This document shows, one piece after another, positions 7,861-17,805 of a stretch of DNA of 64,000 nt. Made by a program: the position numbers and the translations under genes. Position 1 is the first letter of the stretch, and each line of letters starts with the position of its first letter. Origin of the DNA: Pandoraea sputorum. GTDB taxonomy: Bacteria > Pseudomonadota > Gammaproteobacteria > Burkholderiales > Burkholderiaceae. The notes under the pieces are model-generated. The model did no database searches. It was not told where the DNA came from and was given only the letters and a program-made list of their open reading frames with translations. The stretch lies in assembly GCF_000814845.2 (NCBI RefSeq), contig NZ_CP010431.2, forward strand, positions 4,402,001 through 4,466,000, read 5' to 3'.

Positions 7861-8511
7861 ATGAAACAAGACACCCGATTCCCGAACCTCTTCATCTGCG
7901 ATCACCCGCTGATCCAGCACAAGCTTTCGCACATGCGCGACAAGGAAACGTCGACGCGCACGTTCCGCGGTCTGCTGCGCGAGATCACGCTGCTCATGGG
8001 TTACGAAATCACGCGTGACCTGCCGCTCACCACCGAGCGCATCGACACACCGATGGTCGAGATGGACGCCCCGGTCATCGCAGGCAAGAAGCTCGCCATC
8101 GTGCCCGTGCTGCGCGCCGGCGTCGGCATGAGCGACGGGCTGCTCGATCTGGTGCCGTCCGCACGCGTCGGCCATATCGGCGTGTATCGCGACGAGCAGC
8201 ATCGTCCGGTCGAGTATCTCGTGCGCCTGCCCGACGTGGCCGACCGCCGCTTCATCCTGTGCGATCCGATGGTCGCCACCGGCTACTCGGCCGTGCACGC
8301 CGTCGACGTGCTAATCAAGCGCGGCGTATCGCCCGAGAACATTGCGTTCCTCGCACTCGTGGCCGCGCCCGAAGGCGTGAAGGTGCTGCTCGACGCGCAT
8401 CCGGGCGTGAAGCTCTACGTCGCTTCGCTCGACGAACGTCTGGACGATCATGCGTACATCATTCCGGGCCTTGGCGACGCAGGTGACCGCCTGTTCGGCA
8501 CCAAGAACTGA
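7861..8511 (+). CDS. upp: Uracil phosphoribosyltransferase
   Basis: A 216-residue enzyme of pyrimidine salvage that makes UMP from uracil and PRPP. Recognised by the conserved opening [35 protein letters not shown], the PRPP loop and the C-terminal [17 protein letters not shown]. The PRPP loop reads [11 protein letters not shown] where the common form is DPMLATGGSA, two changes next to the active site. The ATG at 7861 is chosen over a TTG nine bases earlier because it fits the family start; no strong ribosome binding site is visible for either. A terminator follows 20 bases after the stop. Confidence 0.95.
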   Translation: MKQDTRFPNLFICDHPLIQHKLSHMRDKETSTRTFRGLLREITLLMGYEITRDLPLTTERIDTPMVEMDAPVIAGKKLAIVPVLRAGVGMSDGLLDLVPSARVGHIGVYRDEQHRPVEYLVRLPDVADRRFILCDPMVATGYSAVHAVDVLIKRGVSPENIAFLALVAAPEGVKVLLDAHPGVKLYVASLDERLDDHAYIIPGLGDAGDRLFGTKN

Positions 8512-8531
8512 TGAAACGATGAAACGATGAA

Positions 8532-8558
8532 AAAAGCCCCGGTCCTGCCGGGGCTTTT
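8532..8558. terminator. Bidirectional terminator between upp and the EamA gene
   Basis: AAAAGCCCCGG pairs with CCGGGGCTTTT around a five-base loop. It lies between the ends of two convergent genes (8511 plus, 8595 minus). Confidence 0.9.
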
Positions 8559-8594
8559 GCTTTTGGGCGGTGCGTCCTGCTTTGCCTGCCTACC

Positions 8595-9512
8595 TTATGC
8601 GGCCTTGCGTCGCGTAGCCATCGCCACGCCGATGGCTGCCAGCACCATCCCCGCCCACGCCAGCGGCGGCATATGTTCCCCGACCATGAGCCATGCCGCG
8701 AGCGCCGCCGAGGGCGGCACGAGGAAGAACAGCGCCGACACGCGCGACGCCTCGCCGCGCCGGATCATCGCCAGCAGCAACGAGATCGCGATGATCGAGT
8801 TGCCGATCACCAGGTAGACCAGCGTCAGGCCGAGTTGCCACGTCCATGCGACGTGCATCGGTTCGAGCCACCATGCAAGCGGCAGCGTCGCCGCGAATCC
8901 GACGAAGTACTGCACCAGATTCGAGGTCACCGGGTGCTGCCCCACGCCGAAGCGCTTTTCGTATAGCGTGCCGCACGTAATCGCGCCGAGCGCCACGAAC
9001 GTCAATAGCAGCCCGACGGCCGACGTCGCCTCCACCGCCGAGCGCGCCACGATCACCAGCGCCGCCCCCGCCAGTCCCAGACCGAGTCCGATCCAGTTCA
9101 GCCCGCTCACGCGCTCGCCCACCAGATGCGGCACTGCCAGTGCCACCAGAATCGGTTGCAGCGACGTGATCAGCGCCACACTCCCCGCCGACACGCCGAG
9201 TCGCAGCGCCAGATACGTCATGCTGAAATACAGCGCCTGAATCAGCAGGCCGATGACGATGAGATGACCCCACGCCGCCGCCGTCTTCGGCAAAGGCGGG
9301 CGCATGACGACCGCCAACGGTGCCAGCACCACGAGCACCAGCCCGTAACGCAACGCCAGGAAGGTCAGCGGATCGGCGTACTCCAGACCGATCTTGGCGA
9401 CGGTGAAACCGACGGACCACAGAAACAGGAAGATGAGCGGCGCGGCGCGCAGCCACAACGGATCGTGTGCCACACCGGTTCGCACCGGCTCCAGCGAAGA
9501 TTTGAGGGACAT
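8595..9512 (-). CDS. EamA/DMT-family transporter (RhaT/YdcZ-like exporter)
   Basis: A 305-residue inner-membrane protein with about ten hydrophobic segments arranged as two EamA repeats (residues about 25-150 and 165-300). The typical second-helix pattern LFLWSVGFTVAKIGLEYADPLTFLALRY starts the first repeat, and the second ends with WAGMVLAAIGVAMATRRKA. The family exports or exchanges small metabolites and drugs; the substrate cannot be read from the sequence. It stands alone between two terminator-like structures. Confidence 0.88.
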   Translation of the reverse strand: MSLKSSLEPVRTGVAHDPLWLRAAPLIFLFLWSVGFTVAKIGLEYADPLTFLALRYGLVLVVLAPLAVVMRPPLPKTAAAWGHLIVIGLLIQALYFSMTYLALRLGVSAGSVALITSLQPILVALAVPHLVGERVSGLNWIGLGLGLAGAALVIVARSAVEATSAVGLLLTFVALGAITCGTLYEKRFGVGQHPVTSNLVQYFVGFAATLPLAWWLEPMHVAWTWQLGLTLVYLVIGNSIIAISLLLAMIRRGEASRVSALFFLVPPSAALAAWLMVGEHMPPLAWAGMVLAAIGVAMATRRKAA

Positions 9513-9589
9513 CAGCGAGTGAGCGACCTTTTATTGTTTGACGGGAACCGGATCTGCAGCACGGGCAAAGAAGACGCGAGAAGCGAGAG

Positions 9590-9623
9590 AAGATGAAAAC
9601 GCGGGCGTGCGTTGCGAGCCCGC
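9590..9623 (-). terminator. Possible terminator of the HerA-like ATPase gene
   Basis: On the minus strand GCGGGC/GCCCGC (9623-9618 with 9606-9601) forms a short hairpin followed by GTTTTC and further T-rich sequence, 20 bases after the stop codon. The U-tract is interrupted, so the call is weak. Confidence 0.35.
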
Positions 9624-9642
9624 ATCAGCCTCAGTATCCGCC

Positions 9643-11268
9643 TTACCGGCGCTTGTTGCCGCCCAGGATGCTGCCCAGCACGCCGCGCACGATTTCGCGT
9701 CCGAGCTGACTGCCGACGGTGCGCATCGTGCTCTTGACCATTGCTTCGACAGGCGAGTCCTTGCTGCGCGACCCACTACCGCCCAGCAAGCCGCCAAGGG
9801 AGTCGAGCCAGCCGCCACCGCCACTCGCCCCACCTGCCCCGGCGGGTGTGCCGCCCGCTGGCACAGGCGCGCCGTCCGGCTGCCGCGACTCCGTGCGCCC
9901 CACAAGCTTCTCGTACGCCGATTCACGGTCGACGGCTTTCTCATACACGCCCGCGACTAGCGAGCTGGCCATCAATGCCGCGCGCTCCTGCGGCGTGATC
10001 GGCCCGATACGCGATGCAGGCGGCGAAATGTAGGCGCGCTCGGTAATGGCCGGACGTCCCTTTTCGTCGAGCAGCGACACGAGTGCCTCACCGACACCCA
10101 ATTCACCGATCACCGTCTCGATGTCGAGCGACGGATTGGCGCGCATCGTCTGCGCAGCGACCTTGACCGCTTTCTGATCACGCGGGGAATAGGCGCGCAA
10201 CGCGTGCTGCACGCGGTTACCCAACTGGCCGAGCACCGTGTCCGGCACGTCGACCGGATTCTGCGTCACGAAATACACGCCGACGCCCTTCGAACGAATC
10301 AACCGGACCATCTGTTCGATGCGTTCGAGCAAGGGCTTCGGCGCTTCGTTGAACAGCAGATGCGCCTCGTCGAAGAAGAAAACGAGTTTGGGTTTATCGG
10401 GGTCGCCCACTTCCGGCAGGCGCTCGAACAGCTCCGCGAGCAGCCACAACAGGAACGTGGCGTAGATGCGCGGGGCGGCCAGCAGCTTGTCCGCCGCGAG
10501 AATGTTGACGATGCCGCGTCCCTGCGCGTCCGTCTGCATGAAGTCTTCGATGTTGAGCATGGGCTCGCCGAAGAACTTGTCCGCGCCCTGCTGCTCCAGC
10601 GTGAGCAGCCCGCGTTGGATGGCGCCGACCGACGCGGCCGAGATATTGCCGTACTGCGTGGTGAAGTTCGACGCGTTATCGCCCACGTGCTGGAGCATGG
10701 CGCGCAGGTCCTTGCTGTCGAGCAGCAGCAGACCGTTATCGTCGGCGATTTTGAAAACGAGGTTGAGCACGCCGGTCTGCGTCTCGTTCAGGCCCAGCAG
10801 CCGGGAGAGCAGGAGCGGTCCCAAATCGGAGATGGTGGCGCGCACCGGGTGGCCCTGCTCGCCGAAGACGTCCCACAGCGTGGCGGGGCTGCCGTGCCAG
10901 TCGGGGGTGTCGAAGCCGAGGTTGGCGATGCGCTCCTTGAGCTTGGGCGTCTCGACGCCGGGCTGCGTGATCCCGGTGAGGTCGCCTTTGACGTCCGCCA
11001 GAAAGACGGGCACGCCAATGTCCGAAAACGCTTGGGCGATGACTTGCAGGGTCACGGTCTTGCCGGTGCCGGTCGCGCCGGTGATGAGCCCGTGGCGGTT
11101 GCCCATCGCGGGCAGCAGGCCGAGCAGGTGCTGCGCGTTGCGCGCAATCACCAGCCCTTCACTGGACTCGTGAGCGGCGCTCGTTGAAGCAGCGGATGTT
11201 GCGGGAGTGACGGGAACGGCTGGGGTCGCGGTGGACGACGCTTGCGACGGCACGGGCTTCTTGGGCAT
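9643..11268 (-). CDS. HerA-like ATPase, DUF853 (YjgR) family
   Basis: A 541-residue P-loop ATPase. Walker A GATGTGKT at residues 64-71 follows [20 protein letters not shown]; Walker B is [45 protein letters not shown] is the sensor region typical of the HerA/FtsK group. A Gly/Ala-rich linker of about 35 residues lies before the C-terminal end, which repeats a Gly-Leu-Leu-Gly-Gly pattern. The role of this conserved family is unclear; relatives pump or process DNA. The start at 11268 is behind an AGAGG ribosome binding site. It is divergent from yebC. Confidence 0.88.
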   Translation of the reverse strand: MPKKPVPSQASSTATPAVPVTPATSAASTSAAHESSEGLVIARNAQHLLGLLPAMGNRHGLITGATGTGKTVTLQVIAQAFSDIGVPVFLADVKGDLTGITQPGVETPKLKERIANLGFDTPDWHGSPATLWDVFGEQGHPVRATISDLGPLLLSRLLGLNETQTGVLNLVFKIADDNGLLLLDSKDLRAMLQHVGDNASNFTTQYGNISAASVGAIQRGLLTLEQQGADKFFGEPMLNIEDFMQTDAQGRGIVNILAADKLLAAPRIYATFLLWLLAELFERLPEVGDPDKPKLVFFFDEAHLLFNEAPKPLLERIEQMVRLIRSKGVGVYFVTQNPVDVPDTVLGQLGNRVQHALRAYSPRDQKAVKVAAQTMRANPSLDIETVIGELGVGEALVSLLDEKGRPAITERAYISPPASRIGPITPQERAALMASSLVAGVYEKAVDRESAYEKLVGRTESRQPDGAPVPAGGTPAGAGGASGGGGWLDSLGGLLGGSGSRSKDSPVEAMVKSTMRTVGSQLGREIVRGVLGSILGGNKRR

Positions 11269-11570
11269 GAGCGACCTCTGCGGTAGACGCGGCGTGGCTC
11301 GTGACACGGCGCAGCAAACACCCGTGGCACGGTGCGGCGGCATGATAAAATTGCCTCCGATTATAGCGGCACAGGTTGCCGCTCGGACTGCACCGCCCCG
11401 AAATGCCCCACGCGACCGACAGGATCCGTGCGAGACGACGGGGCGGCGAGGCAATCGGCGCCCGCGACCCCTACGGTGGCGGGCGCTCCCGTTTCAACGG
11501 TTGGCCGCGCCGGACTGCGCAGGCCGGCAGAGCATACTTCGCCGCTCAGCGCGGCACGACGGAGAAATTC

Positions 11571-12296
11571 ATGGCGGGTCATAGCAAATGGGCCAACATC
11601 AAGCACAAGAAGGCTGCGGCAGATGCCAAGCGCGGTAAAGTCTGGACACGTCTGATCAAGGAAATCACGGTCGCAGCCCGTCTGGGCGGCGGTGACGCCG
11701 ACAGCAATCCGCGCCTGCGTCTGGCCGTCGAAAAAGCTGCCGATGCGAACATGCCCAAGGACAACGTCAAGCGCGCGATCGATCGCGGCGTGGGCGGTCT
11801 GGACGGCGCGAACTACGAAGAAATCCGCTACGAAGGCTATGGCATCAACGGCGCGGCCGTGATCGTCGACACCATGACGGATAACCGTGTGCGCACGGTG
11901 GCCGAAGTGCGTCACGCCTTCTCGAAGTTCGGCGGCAACATGGGCACCGACGGCTCGGTTGCCTTCCTCTTCACGCACTGCGGTCAGTTCCTGTTCTCAC
12001 CGGAAACCCCGGAAGACAAGCTCATGGAAGTGGCGCTCGACGCCGGTGCGGACGACGTCATCACCAATGAAGACGGCAGTTTCGAAGTGATTTGCCCGCC
12101 CAACGACTTCCAGTCCGTCAAGGACAAGCTCGAAGCCGCAGGCCTGAAGGCAGAAGTCGCCGAAGTGACGATGAAGCCGCAAACCGAAGTGGAATTCACC
12201 GGCGACGACGCCGTGAAGATGCAAAAGCTGCTCGACGCGCTCGAAAACCTCGACGACGTGCAGGAAGTGTTCACCAACGCCGTCATCGGGGAATAA
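11571..12296 (+). CDS. yebC: YebC/PmpR-family translation factor or transcriptional regulator
   Basis: A 241-residue cytosolic protein beginning [20 protein letters not shown], the invariant family start, with GGAG ten bases before it. It contains [49 protein letters not shown] and [14 protein letters not shown]. Members were first described as DNA-binding regulators (PmpR) and more recently as helping ribosomes through difficult stretches such as polyproline. It is followed after two bases by purD, so the two are translationally close and co-transcribed. Confidence 0.95.
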   Translation: MAGHSKWANIKHKKAAADAKRGKVWTRLIKEITVAARLGGGDADSNPRLRLAVEKAADANMPKDNVKRAIDRGVGGLDGANYEEIRYEGYGINGAAVIVDTMTDNRVRTVAEVRHAFSKFGGNMGTDGSVAFLFTHCGQFLFSPETPEDKLMEVALDAGADDVITNEDGSFEVICPPNDFQSVKDKLEAAGLKAEVAEVTMKPQTEVEFTGDDAVKMQKLLDALENLDDVQEVFTNAVIGE

Positions 12297-12298
12297 GC

Positions 12299-13576
12299 AT
12301 GAAGATCATGGTTGTCGGCTCGGGTGGCCGCGAACACGCGCTCGCCTGGAAGCTTGCCCAATCGCCGCGTATTCAACTGGTCTATGTCGCACCGGGTAAC
12401 GGCGGCACGGCGCTCGACGAACGTCTGCGCAACGTGCCGATCAGCGATCCGAACGTGCTGGCCGAATTCGCCGCGCGCGAAGGCATCGCGCTCACGGTCG
12501 TCGGCCCGGAAACGCCGCTCGCCGCCGGTATCGTCAACATCTTCCGCGCCCGTGGCCTGAAGATCTTCGGACCGACCAAGGAAGCCGCGCAGCTCGAATC
12601 GTCGAAGGACTTCGCCAAGGCGTTCATGAAGCGTCACGGCATTCCGACCGCCGATTACGAAACGTTCGCCGACGCAGCCGCCGCTCACGCTTACATCGAC
12701 GCCAAGGGTGCGCCGATCGTCATCAAGGCCGACGGTCTGGCTGCCGGTAAGGGCGTGGTCGTGGCGATGTCGCTGGAAGAAGCGCACAACGCCGTCGACA
12801 TGATGCTCGCGGACAACAAGCTCGGCGACGCCGGTGCGCGCGTGGTGATCGAGGAATTCCTGCAAGGCGAAGAAGCCAGCTTCATCGTGATGGTCGACGG
12901 CAAGAACGTGCTGCCGCTGGCCACGTCGCAGGATCACAAGCGTCTGCTGGATAACGATCAGGGCCCGAACACGGGCGGCATGGGCGCATACTCGCCCGCG
13001 CCGATCGTCACGCCGCAGATTCACGCGAAGGTGATGCGCGAGATCATCATGCCGACGGTGCGCGGCATGGAGACCGACGGCATTCGCTTCACGGGCTTCC
13101 TCTACGCCGGCCTGATGATCGACGCCGACGGTAACGTCAAGACGCTCGAATTCAACTGCCGCATGGGAGACCCCGAAACGCAGCCGATCATGGCGCGTCT
13201 GAAGGGTGACTTCTCGGTGGTGGTCGAGCACGCGATTGCGGGCACGCTCGACAAGATCGAACTCGACTGGGATCGCCGTTATGCGCTGGGCGTAGTGCTC
13301 GCCGCTCACGGCTACCCGGACACGCCGCGCAAGGGCGACCGCATCTCGGAAGTCCCGGCAGAGACCGACGAATGCGTGACGTTCCACGCAGGCACGCAGC
13401 TCGAAGATAACGTGCTCAAGGTCACGGGCGGACGTGTGCTGTGCGTGGTCGGCCTGTCCGACACCGTGCGCGGCGCGCAGAGCGTGGCGTACCAGACCGT
13501 CAATCAGATCAACTTCGACGGCATGCAGTATCGCCACGACATCGGCAACCGCGCACTCGCACGCAAGCCGGAATAA
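12299..13576 (+). CDS. purD: Phosphoribosylamine-glycine ligase (GAR synthetase)
   Basis: A 425-residue ATP-grasp enzyme of purine synthesis that joins glycine to phosphoribosylamine. Signatures: start MKIMVVGSGGREHALAWKL, VVGPETPLAAG, ATP-grasp loop IKADGLAAGKGVVVA, GPNTGGMGAYSPAP and LEFNCRMGDPETQPIM, which is the classical PurD pattern. The ATG is two bases after the yebC stop, so translation is probably coupled. In many Burkholderia genomes hemF follows directly; here a terminator and mscS intervene. Confidence 0.97.
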   Translation: MKIMVVGSGGREHALAWKLAQSPRIQLVYVAPGNGGTALDERLRNVPISDPNVLAEFAAREGIALTVVGPETPLAAGIVNIFRARGLKIFGPTKEAAQLESSKDFAKAFMKRHGIPTADYETFADAAAAHAYIDAKGAPIVIKADGLAAGKGVVVAMSLEEAHNAVDMMLADNKLGDAGARVVIEEFLQGEEASFIVMVDGKNVLPLATSQDHKRLLDNDQGPNTGGMGAYSPAPIVTPQIHAKVMREIIMPTVRGMETDGIRFTGFLYAGLMIDADGNVKTLEFNCRMGDPETQPIMARLKGDFSVVVEHAIAGTLDKIELDWDRRYALGVVLAAHGYPDTPRKGDRISEVPAETDECVTFHAGTQLEDNVLKVTGGRVLCVVGLSDTVRGAQSVAYQTVNQINFDGMQYRHDIGNRALARKPE

Positions 13577-13624
13577 GTCGCCAGCTTCCGGCCGTTAGCT
13601 GACTCACGCCGGATCGCTTCGCCA

Positions 13625-13664
13625 CGGCCCGGGGAATCTCGCGTTCCCCGGGCCGTTGTCTTTT
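13625..13664 (+). terminator. Terminator after purD
   Basis: A 12-bp stem CGGCCCGGGGAA with TTCCCCGGGCCG is followed by TTGTCTTTT. The remaining 13665-13878 gap before mscS shows no gene and no clear promoter. Confidence 0.85.
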
Positions 13665-13878
13665 GACGCAGGCATTTGCGTCGCCCGCCTCCCCTCCTTC
13701 CTCGCCCCGCGAAATGGGCCACCTCACATCTTCATTCCCCCGCGATTGACAAGCGCGGTCCAAATTGGCACGCTGGCGTCGCGTGACATCGAAGGTTTAC
13801 CCCGAGAGCGCGCAGCCGGCCAGCCCCGGCGGCATTCATGCAGTTTTCCCGACAGACCCTCGCTCGACGGAGACTTAC

Positions 13879-14787
13879 ATGTTCGACCTCGATACGCTGG
13901 TCAACGATTATCTGGTGCCGTTCGGCCTGAAAATCGTGATGGCCGTCGTCATCTGGATCGTCGGTGGCATCGTCATCAATCTGCTGGCGCGGCTCGTTCG
14001 CAGCGCGATGAATCGCCGCCACATCGATCCCACCCTCGTTCGCTACACCGAATCGACGATGCGCATTGCCTTGCGTATCGCGCTGATCCTTTCCATTCTG
14101 AGTGTCTGCGGCATCGAAACGACATCGTTCGCTGCCCTGCTCGCCGCCGCCGGTATCGCCATCGGGGCCGCCTGGTCCGGGCTGCTGTCGAATTTCGCGT
14201 CAGGCATCTTCCTCATCGTGCTGCGTCCGTTCAAGTCGGGCGACATGATCAGCGCAGGCGGGGTGACGGGCGTGGTCGACGAGATCGGCCTGTTCGTCAC
14301 CACGCTTACGACGCCGGACAACCTGCGCGTGTACGTCGGCAACACGAAGGTTTTCGGCGACAACATCACCGTGTACGACGCCAACGCCTTCCGACGCGTA
14401 GACCTCACCGCACAACTTGCGCACACGGTGGACCTGAAGGACGCCGTGGCCCGCCTGAAGGCACGCGTCGCACAGATTCCCAACGTGGTCGAGAAGCCTG
14501 CCGTGGACGTCGAGATTCTCGAGTTCAACCCGTCCGGGCCGGTGCTCGCGGTGCGCCCTTACTGCCACAACCGTGACTACTGGCAGGTCTACTTCGACAC
14601 CAACCAGGCGATTGCCGAAGTCGGCGGCTCAGCCCACTGGCCGGTGCCCGCCACGCGGCAGATCCTCATGCCCCCGCCCGGCGTACCGGGATCGGTTGCC
14701 GGCGGCACCAGCGCCGTGCCGCCAATCGTGCCGGGTGCAGGAGGCACGGCCCCCGCCGGGACACTTCCGAACGCACCGGCGCCCTGA
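13879..14787 (+). CDS. mscS: Small-conductance mechanosensitive channel (MscS family)
   Basis: A 302-residue inner-membrane channel that releases solutes on osmotic down-shock. Three membrane segments lie at about residues 12-38, 60-80 and 85-115. The pore helix has the Gly/Ala pattern FAALLAAAGIAIGAAWSGLLSNFASGIFLIVLRPFKSGD, which continues into the beta domain (VVDEIGLFVTTLTTPDN). After residue 265 comes a Pro/Gly/Ala-rich tail of about 35 residues not found in E. coli MscS (286 aa). The start at 13879 is behind GACGGAGA. It has a terminator in front and a strong hairpin behind, so it is transcribed apart from the cluster it sits in. Confidence 0.92.
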   Translation: MFDLDTLVNDYLVPFGLKIVMAVVIWIVGGIVINLLARLVRSAMNRRHIDPTLVRYTESTMRIALRIALILSILSVCGIETTSFAALLAAAGIAIGAAWSGLLSNFASGIFLIVLRPFKSGDMISAGGVTGVVDEIGLFVTTLTTPDNLRVYVGNTKVFGDNITVYDANAFRRVDLTAQLAHTVDLKDAVARLKARVAQIPNVVEKPAVDVEILEFNPSGPVLAVRPYCHNRDYWQVYFDTNQAIAEVGGSAHWPVPATRQILMPPPGVPGSVAGGTSAVPPIVPGAGGTAPAGTLPNAPAP

Positions 14788-14822
14788 AACGCCAGCGCAC
14801 CCTCCTTTGATTCAGGTCATTC

Positions 14823-14878
14823 GGGCGGCACCGGCACGCGGTGCCGCCCGCCCGCGTCTGCCCTCGTGCCGGTACAAT
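14823..14878 (+). promoter_or_regulatory. Strong hairpin and -10 element before hemF
   Basis: GGGCGGCACC (14823-14832) pairs perfectly with GGTGCCGCCC (14840-14849) around a seven-base loop. No T-run follows, so it is either a Rho-dependent stop or an mRNA-end structure for mscS. A TACAAT hexamer at 14873-14878, about 52 bases before the hemF start, is a plausible -10 element, but its -35 region does not match. Confidence 0.35.
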
Positions 14879-14930
14879 CGCGGATAAAACCGCAATTTGC
14901 ATACACAGACCACGCAAGGGACGTCACAGA

Positions 14931-15866
14931 ATGACAGCGCAAGACACCGCACCGGCGCCGGACACGGGCGCGGTACGCACGTATCTTCTCGGGCTTCAGG
15001 ACCGCATTGTCGAGACGCTGGAGCGCCAGGACGGCAAACGCTTCTTCGTTGACGACTGGCAGCGACCCGCCGATGGCGCGCTGCGTGGCGACGGGCGCAC
15101 CCGGGTGCTCGACGATGGCGACTTCTTCGAGCGTGGCGGCGTCAACTTCTCCCATGTGATCGGCGACAAGCTGCCCGCGTCTGCCAGTGCCTCGCGGCCT
15201 GAGCTGGCCGGACGTGGCTTCGAAGCGCTTGGCGTCTCGCTCGTTTTGCATCCGCGCAATCCGTATTGCCCCACGGTGCACTTCAACGTGCGTATTCTGA
15301 TTGCCACCGCGCCCGGCGAGTTGCCCGCGTTCTGGTTCGGCGGCGGCATGGATCTCACGCCGTACTACGCGCATGAAGAAGACTGCCAACACTTCCATCA
15401 GACGTGCAAGAACGCGCTCGATCCGTTCGACACCACCTGGTATCCGCGCTTCAAGACGTGGTGCGACGAGTACTTCTATCTGAAGCATCGTCAGGAGCCG
15501 CGTGGCATCGGCGGGATCTTCTTCGACGACTTCTCCGGTGGTGGCTTCGAGACCGGCTTTGCCGTCATGCAAAGCGTGGGCGATGCGTTCCTCGACGCGT
15601 ACGTGCCCATCGTCGAACGCCGTCGCGGCATGCCATATGGCGAACGCGAGCGCGATTTTCAGGCGCATCGCCGTGGCCGCTACGTCGAATTCAATCTGGT
15701 ATGGGACCGTGGCACGCACTTCGGCTTGCAATCGGGCGGGCGTACCGAGTCGATTCTGATGTCGATGCCGCCGATCGTGAAATGGCACTACGACTGGAAG
15801 CCGGAGCCGGGCACGCCCGAAGAAAAGCTCTACACCGACTTCCTCGTGCGCCGCGAGTGGGTGTAA
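14931..15866 (+). CDS. hemF: Oxygen-dependent coproporphyrinogen III oxidase
   Basis: A 311-residue cytosolic enzyme of haem synthesis that decarboxylates coproporphyrinogen III to protoporphyrinogen IX with O2. Signatures: [14 protein letters not shown] near the N-terminus, [23 protein letters not shown], the long [14 protein letters not shown] stretch, [10 protein letters not shown] and the C-terminal [31 protein letters not shown] pattern. Length matches E. coli HemF (299). It starts an apparent operon with nadD (13-base gap), rsfS and rlmH. Presence of HemF implies aerobic growth. Confidence 0.97.
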   Translation: MTAQDTAPAPDTGAVRTYLLGLQDRIVETLERQDGKRFFVDDWQRPADGALRGDGRTRVLDDGDFFERGGVNFSHVIGDKLPASASASRPELAGRGFEALGVSLVLHPRNPYCPTVHFNVRILIATAPGELPAFWFGGGMDLTPYYAHEEDCQHFHQTCKNALDPFDTTWYPRFKTWCDEYFYLKHRQEPRGIGGIFFDDFSGGGFETGFAVMQSVGDAFLDAYVPIVERRRGMPYGERERDFQAHRRGRYVEFNLVWDRGTHFGLQSGGRTESILMSMPPIVKWHYDWKPEPGTPEEKLYTDFLVRREWV

Positions 15867-15879
15867 AGGCTCTGCGCGC

Positions 15880-16611
15880 ATGACCGTCACTTCCTCTGCA
15901 CAGCAAGCCAGCGCGGGCAACCCGGCCAGCCCGACGCGCAAGCGTATCGGCGTGCTTGGCGGCACGTTCGACCCGATCCATACCGGTCATCTCGCGCTCG
16001 GCGCGCTGTTCGCACGCACGCTGGCGCTTGACGAACTGGTGCTGATGCCCGCCGGGCAGCAGCCGCAGAAGCAAGGCAGCACGGCCGCCGGGCATCGGTT
16101 GGCCATGACCCGGCTCGCCGCACAGGGGCTGGCGGCCGAGTTGGCCGTCACCCATCCGTCCACGCAGGTGATCGTCAGCGCGCGCGAGATCGAGCGCGCC
16201 GGGCCGAGCTACACCGTCGATACCTTGCGGGACATGCGGCAGGACGCCGGGCCCGACGCGTCGCTCTCGCTGCTCATCGGCTCGGACCAGTTGGTGCGGC
16301 TCGACACCTGGCACGCGTGGCGCGAACTGTTCGATTACGCTCATGTCTGTGCGGCGGCGCGCCCCGGTTTCAGTCGCGAAACGGCGTCCCCGGAACTGCG
16401 TCAGGTCTTCGATCAACGGGAAAAGTCCGCGCTCGGGGTACAATCCACGCCATGCGGCGGCATCCTGATCGACGACTCACTGGCCGTCGACATCTCCGCC
16501 ACCGAGTTGCGCGCCATGCTGGCGCACGCGCGAGACACCGTCACACCCCCGGCAAACCTGCCCGAACCCGTGTGGCAGTACATCCGCACGCAACACCTGT
16601 ACCGCGCCTGA
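15880..16611 (+). CDS. nadD: Nicotinate-mononucleotide adenylyltransferase
   Basis: A 243-residue enzyme that transfers AMP from ATP to nicotinate mononucleotide in NAD synthesis. The nucleotidyltransferase signature is IGVLGGTFDPIHTGHL at residues 23-38; the ISATELR motif lies near the C-terminus (SATELRAML). About 20 extra residues rich in Ser/Ala/Gln precede the domain. It lies 13 bases after hemF and 61 before rsfS, the usual order in Burkholderiaceae. Confidence 0.95.
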   Translation: MTVTSSAQQASAGNPASPTRKRIGVLGGTFDPIHTGHLALGALFARTLALDELVLMPAGQQPQKQGSTAAGHRLAMTRLAAQGLAAELAVTHPSTQVIVSAREIERAGPSYTVDTLRDMRQDAGPDASLSLLIGSDQLVRLDTWHAWRELFDYAHVCAAARPGFSRETASPELRQVFDQREKSALGVQSTPCGGILIDDSLAVDISATELRAMLAHARDTVTPPANLPEPVWQYIRTQHLYRA

Positions 16612-16672
16612 CGGCCCCACGGCAATTGCCGGGCCGCTATCTCGCACCCCTGTTTCACCAAATAGACGCACT

Positions 16673-17110
16673 ATGGAAATTCGTAAACTTCAGCGCCTGA
16701 TCGTCGACGCCCTCGAAGACGTCAAGGCCCAGGACATCAAGGTGTTCAACACCGAACACCTCACCGCCCTGTTCGAGCGCGTGATCATCGCGAGCGGCAC
16801 GTCCAACCGCCAGACCAAGGCACTGGCCGCGAGCGTACGCGACAAGGTCAAGGCCGCCGGCGGCGACATCGTCAGCATGGAAGGCGAAGACGTGGGCGAA
16901 TGGGTGCTGGTCGATACGGGCGACGCCATCGTGCACATCATGCAACCGGCCCTGCGCCAGTACTACAACCTCGAAGAAATCTGGGGCGAGAAGCCCGTCC
17001 GCCTGAAGGCCGCTGGCACCAAGGCCGGTGCGAAGGCCAGTGCGGAAGACGAAGACGAGGAAGACGCGCCCGCTGCCCCGGCACCAGCCCGTCGCAAGAC
17101 CAGCAAGTAA
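16673..17110 (+). CDS. rsfS: Ribosomal silencing factor RsfS
   Basis: A 145-residue protein that binds ribosomal protein uL14 and keeps the ribosomal subunits apart during starvation. Family marks are LIVDALEDVKAQDIKVFN, FERVIIASGTSNRQTKALA, GEWVLVDTGDAIVHIM and YYNLEEIWG. After residue 115 there is a lysine/alanine- and acid-rich tail (EDEDEED) that E. coli RsfS (105 aa) lacks, common in Burkholderiaceae. It lies between nadD and rlmH as in most bacteria. Confidence 0.95.
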   Translation: MEIRKLQRLIVDALEDVKAQDIKVFNTEHLTALFERVIIASGTSNRQTKALAASVRDKVKAAGGDIVSMEGEDVGEWVLVDTGDAIVHIMQPALRQYYNLEEIWGEKPVRLKAAGTKAGAKASAEDEDEEDAPAAPAPARRKTSK

Positions 17111-17134
17111 GACGCCGTACGCGATCCTGCCGAC

Positions 17135-17605
17135 ATGCGTCTGTTCATTATCGCAGTCGGGCACAAGATGCCCGGCTGGATCGAGACCGCCTTCGCCGAG
17201 TACGCCAAGCGCATGCCGCCCGAGCTGCGCATCGAACTCAAGGAAATCAAGCCGGAGCAGCGCTCCAACTCCCGCACCGCCGAGACGGTCATGGCCGCCG
17301 AAGCGCAGCGCATTGAGGCGGCGCTACCGCGCGGCTGTCGTCTCGTCTGTCTGGACGAGCGCGGGCAGGATCTCACCACCATGCGTCTGGCCCAGTCGCT
17401 CACCGTCTGGCAACAGGACGGGCGCGACGTGGCCTTCGTGATCGGCGGTGCCGACGGGCTCGACCCGACCCTCAAGTCGCGCGCCGACACCCTCATCCGC
17501 CTGTCTAGCCTCACTCTGCCCCACGGCATGGTGCGCGTGCTGCTCGCTGAGCAGCTCTACCGCGCGTGGAGCATCAACGCCAATCACCCCTACCATCGGG
17601 TCTGA
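17135..17605 (+). CDS. rlmH: 23S rRNA pseudouridine-1915 N3-methyltransferase
   Basis: A 156-residue SPOUT methyltransferase that modifies pseudouridine 1915 of helix 69 in the assembled ribosome. The trefoil knot is recognisable in [34 protein letters not shown] and the invariant end NANHPYHR. Length equals E. coli RlmH (155). It ends the hemF-nadD-rsfS-rlmH run; in related genomes maf follows next, but here 5.7 kb with the ugp operon intervene. Confidence 0.97.
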   Translation: MRLFIIAVGHKMPGWIETAFAEYAKRMPPELRIELKEIKPEQRSNSRTAETVMAAEAQRIEAALPRGCRLVCLDERGQDLTTMRLAQSLTVWQQDGRDVAFVIGGADGLDPTLKSRADTLIRLSSLTLPHGMVRVLLAEQLYRAWSINANHPYHRV

Positions 17606-17672
17606 CGGCATTGTGTCGACGGGACGGCCCGACATCTGACGTTATGTCCGCCGTCCTTGTATGACAAAAAAA

Positions 17673-17690
17673 TAAGTCATCCATAAGTCA
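17673..17690 (+). promoter_or_regulatory. Two TAAGTCA repeats 11 bases apart upstream of ugpB
   Basis: TAAGTCA occurs at 17673-17679 and 17684-17690. The 11-base period is that of PhoB boxes, and ugp operons are under PhoB in E. coli, but the repeat sequence differs from the CTGTCAT consensus. It lies about 250 bases before the ugpB start within an otherwise empty 334-base gap. Confidence 0.35.
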
Positions 17691-17787
17691 CAAAGGTCTT
17701 TTGCGGTGCAACGCAACGTTGCGCCGGACCCTCGACGCCGCGCCAGGCCTTACTGGATGTGGGACTTCACGACGTGTCAATCCCCCC

Positions 17788-17805
17788 GTTGCACTCGCGT
17801 GCAAC
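17788..17805 (+). promoter_or_regulatory. Inverted repeat GTTGCAC-N4-GTGCAAC upstream of ugpB
   Basis: A perfect 7-bp inverted repeat with a four-base centre lies 135 bases before ugpB. It is the size and form of an operator for a dimeric repressor (LacI- or GntR-like); no regulator gene is adjacent. No T-run follows, so it is not a terminator. Confidence 0.4.

Noticed and set aside
11984..13537. 517-codon frame opposite purD
   Set aside because: Mirror frame of a certain gene; composition is that of a shadow (Arg, His, Val) and there is no start signal.
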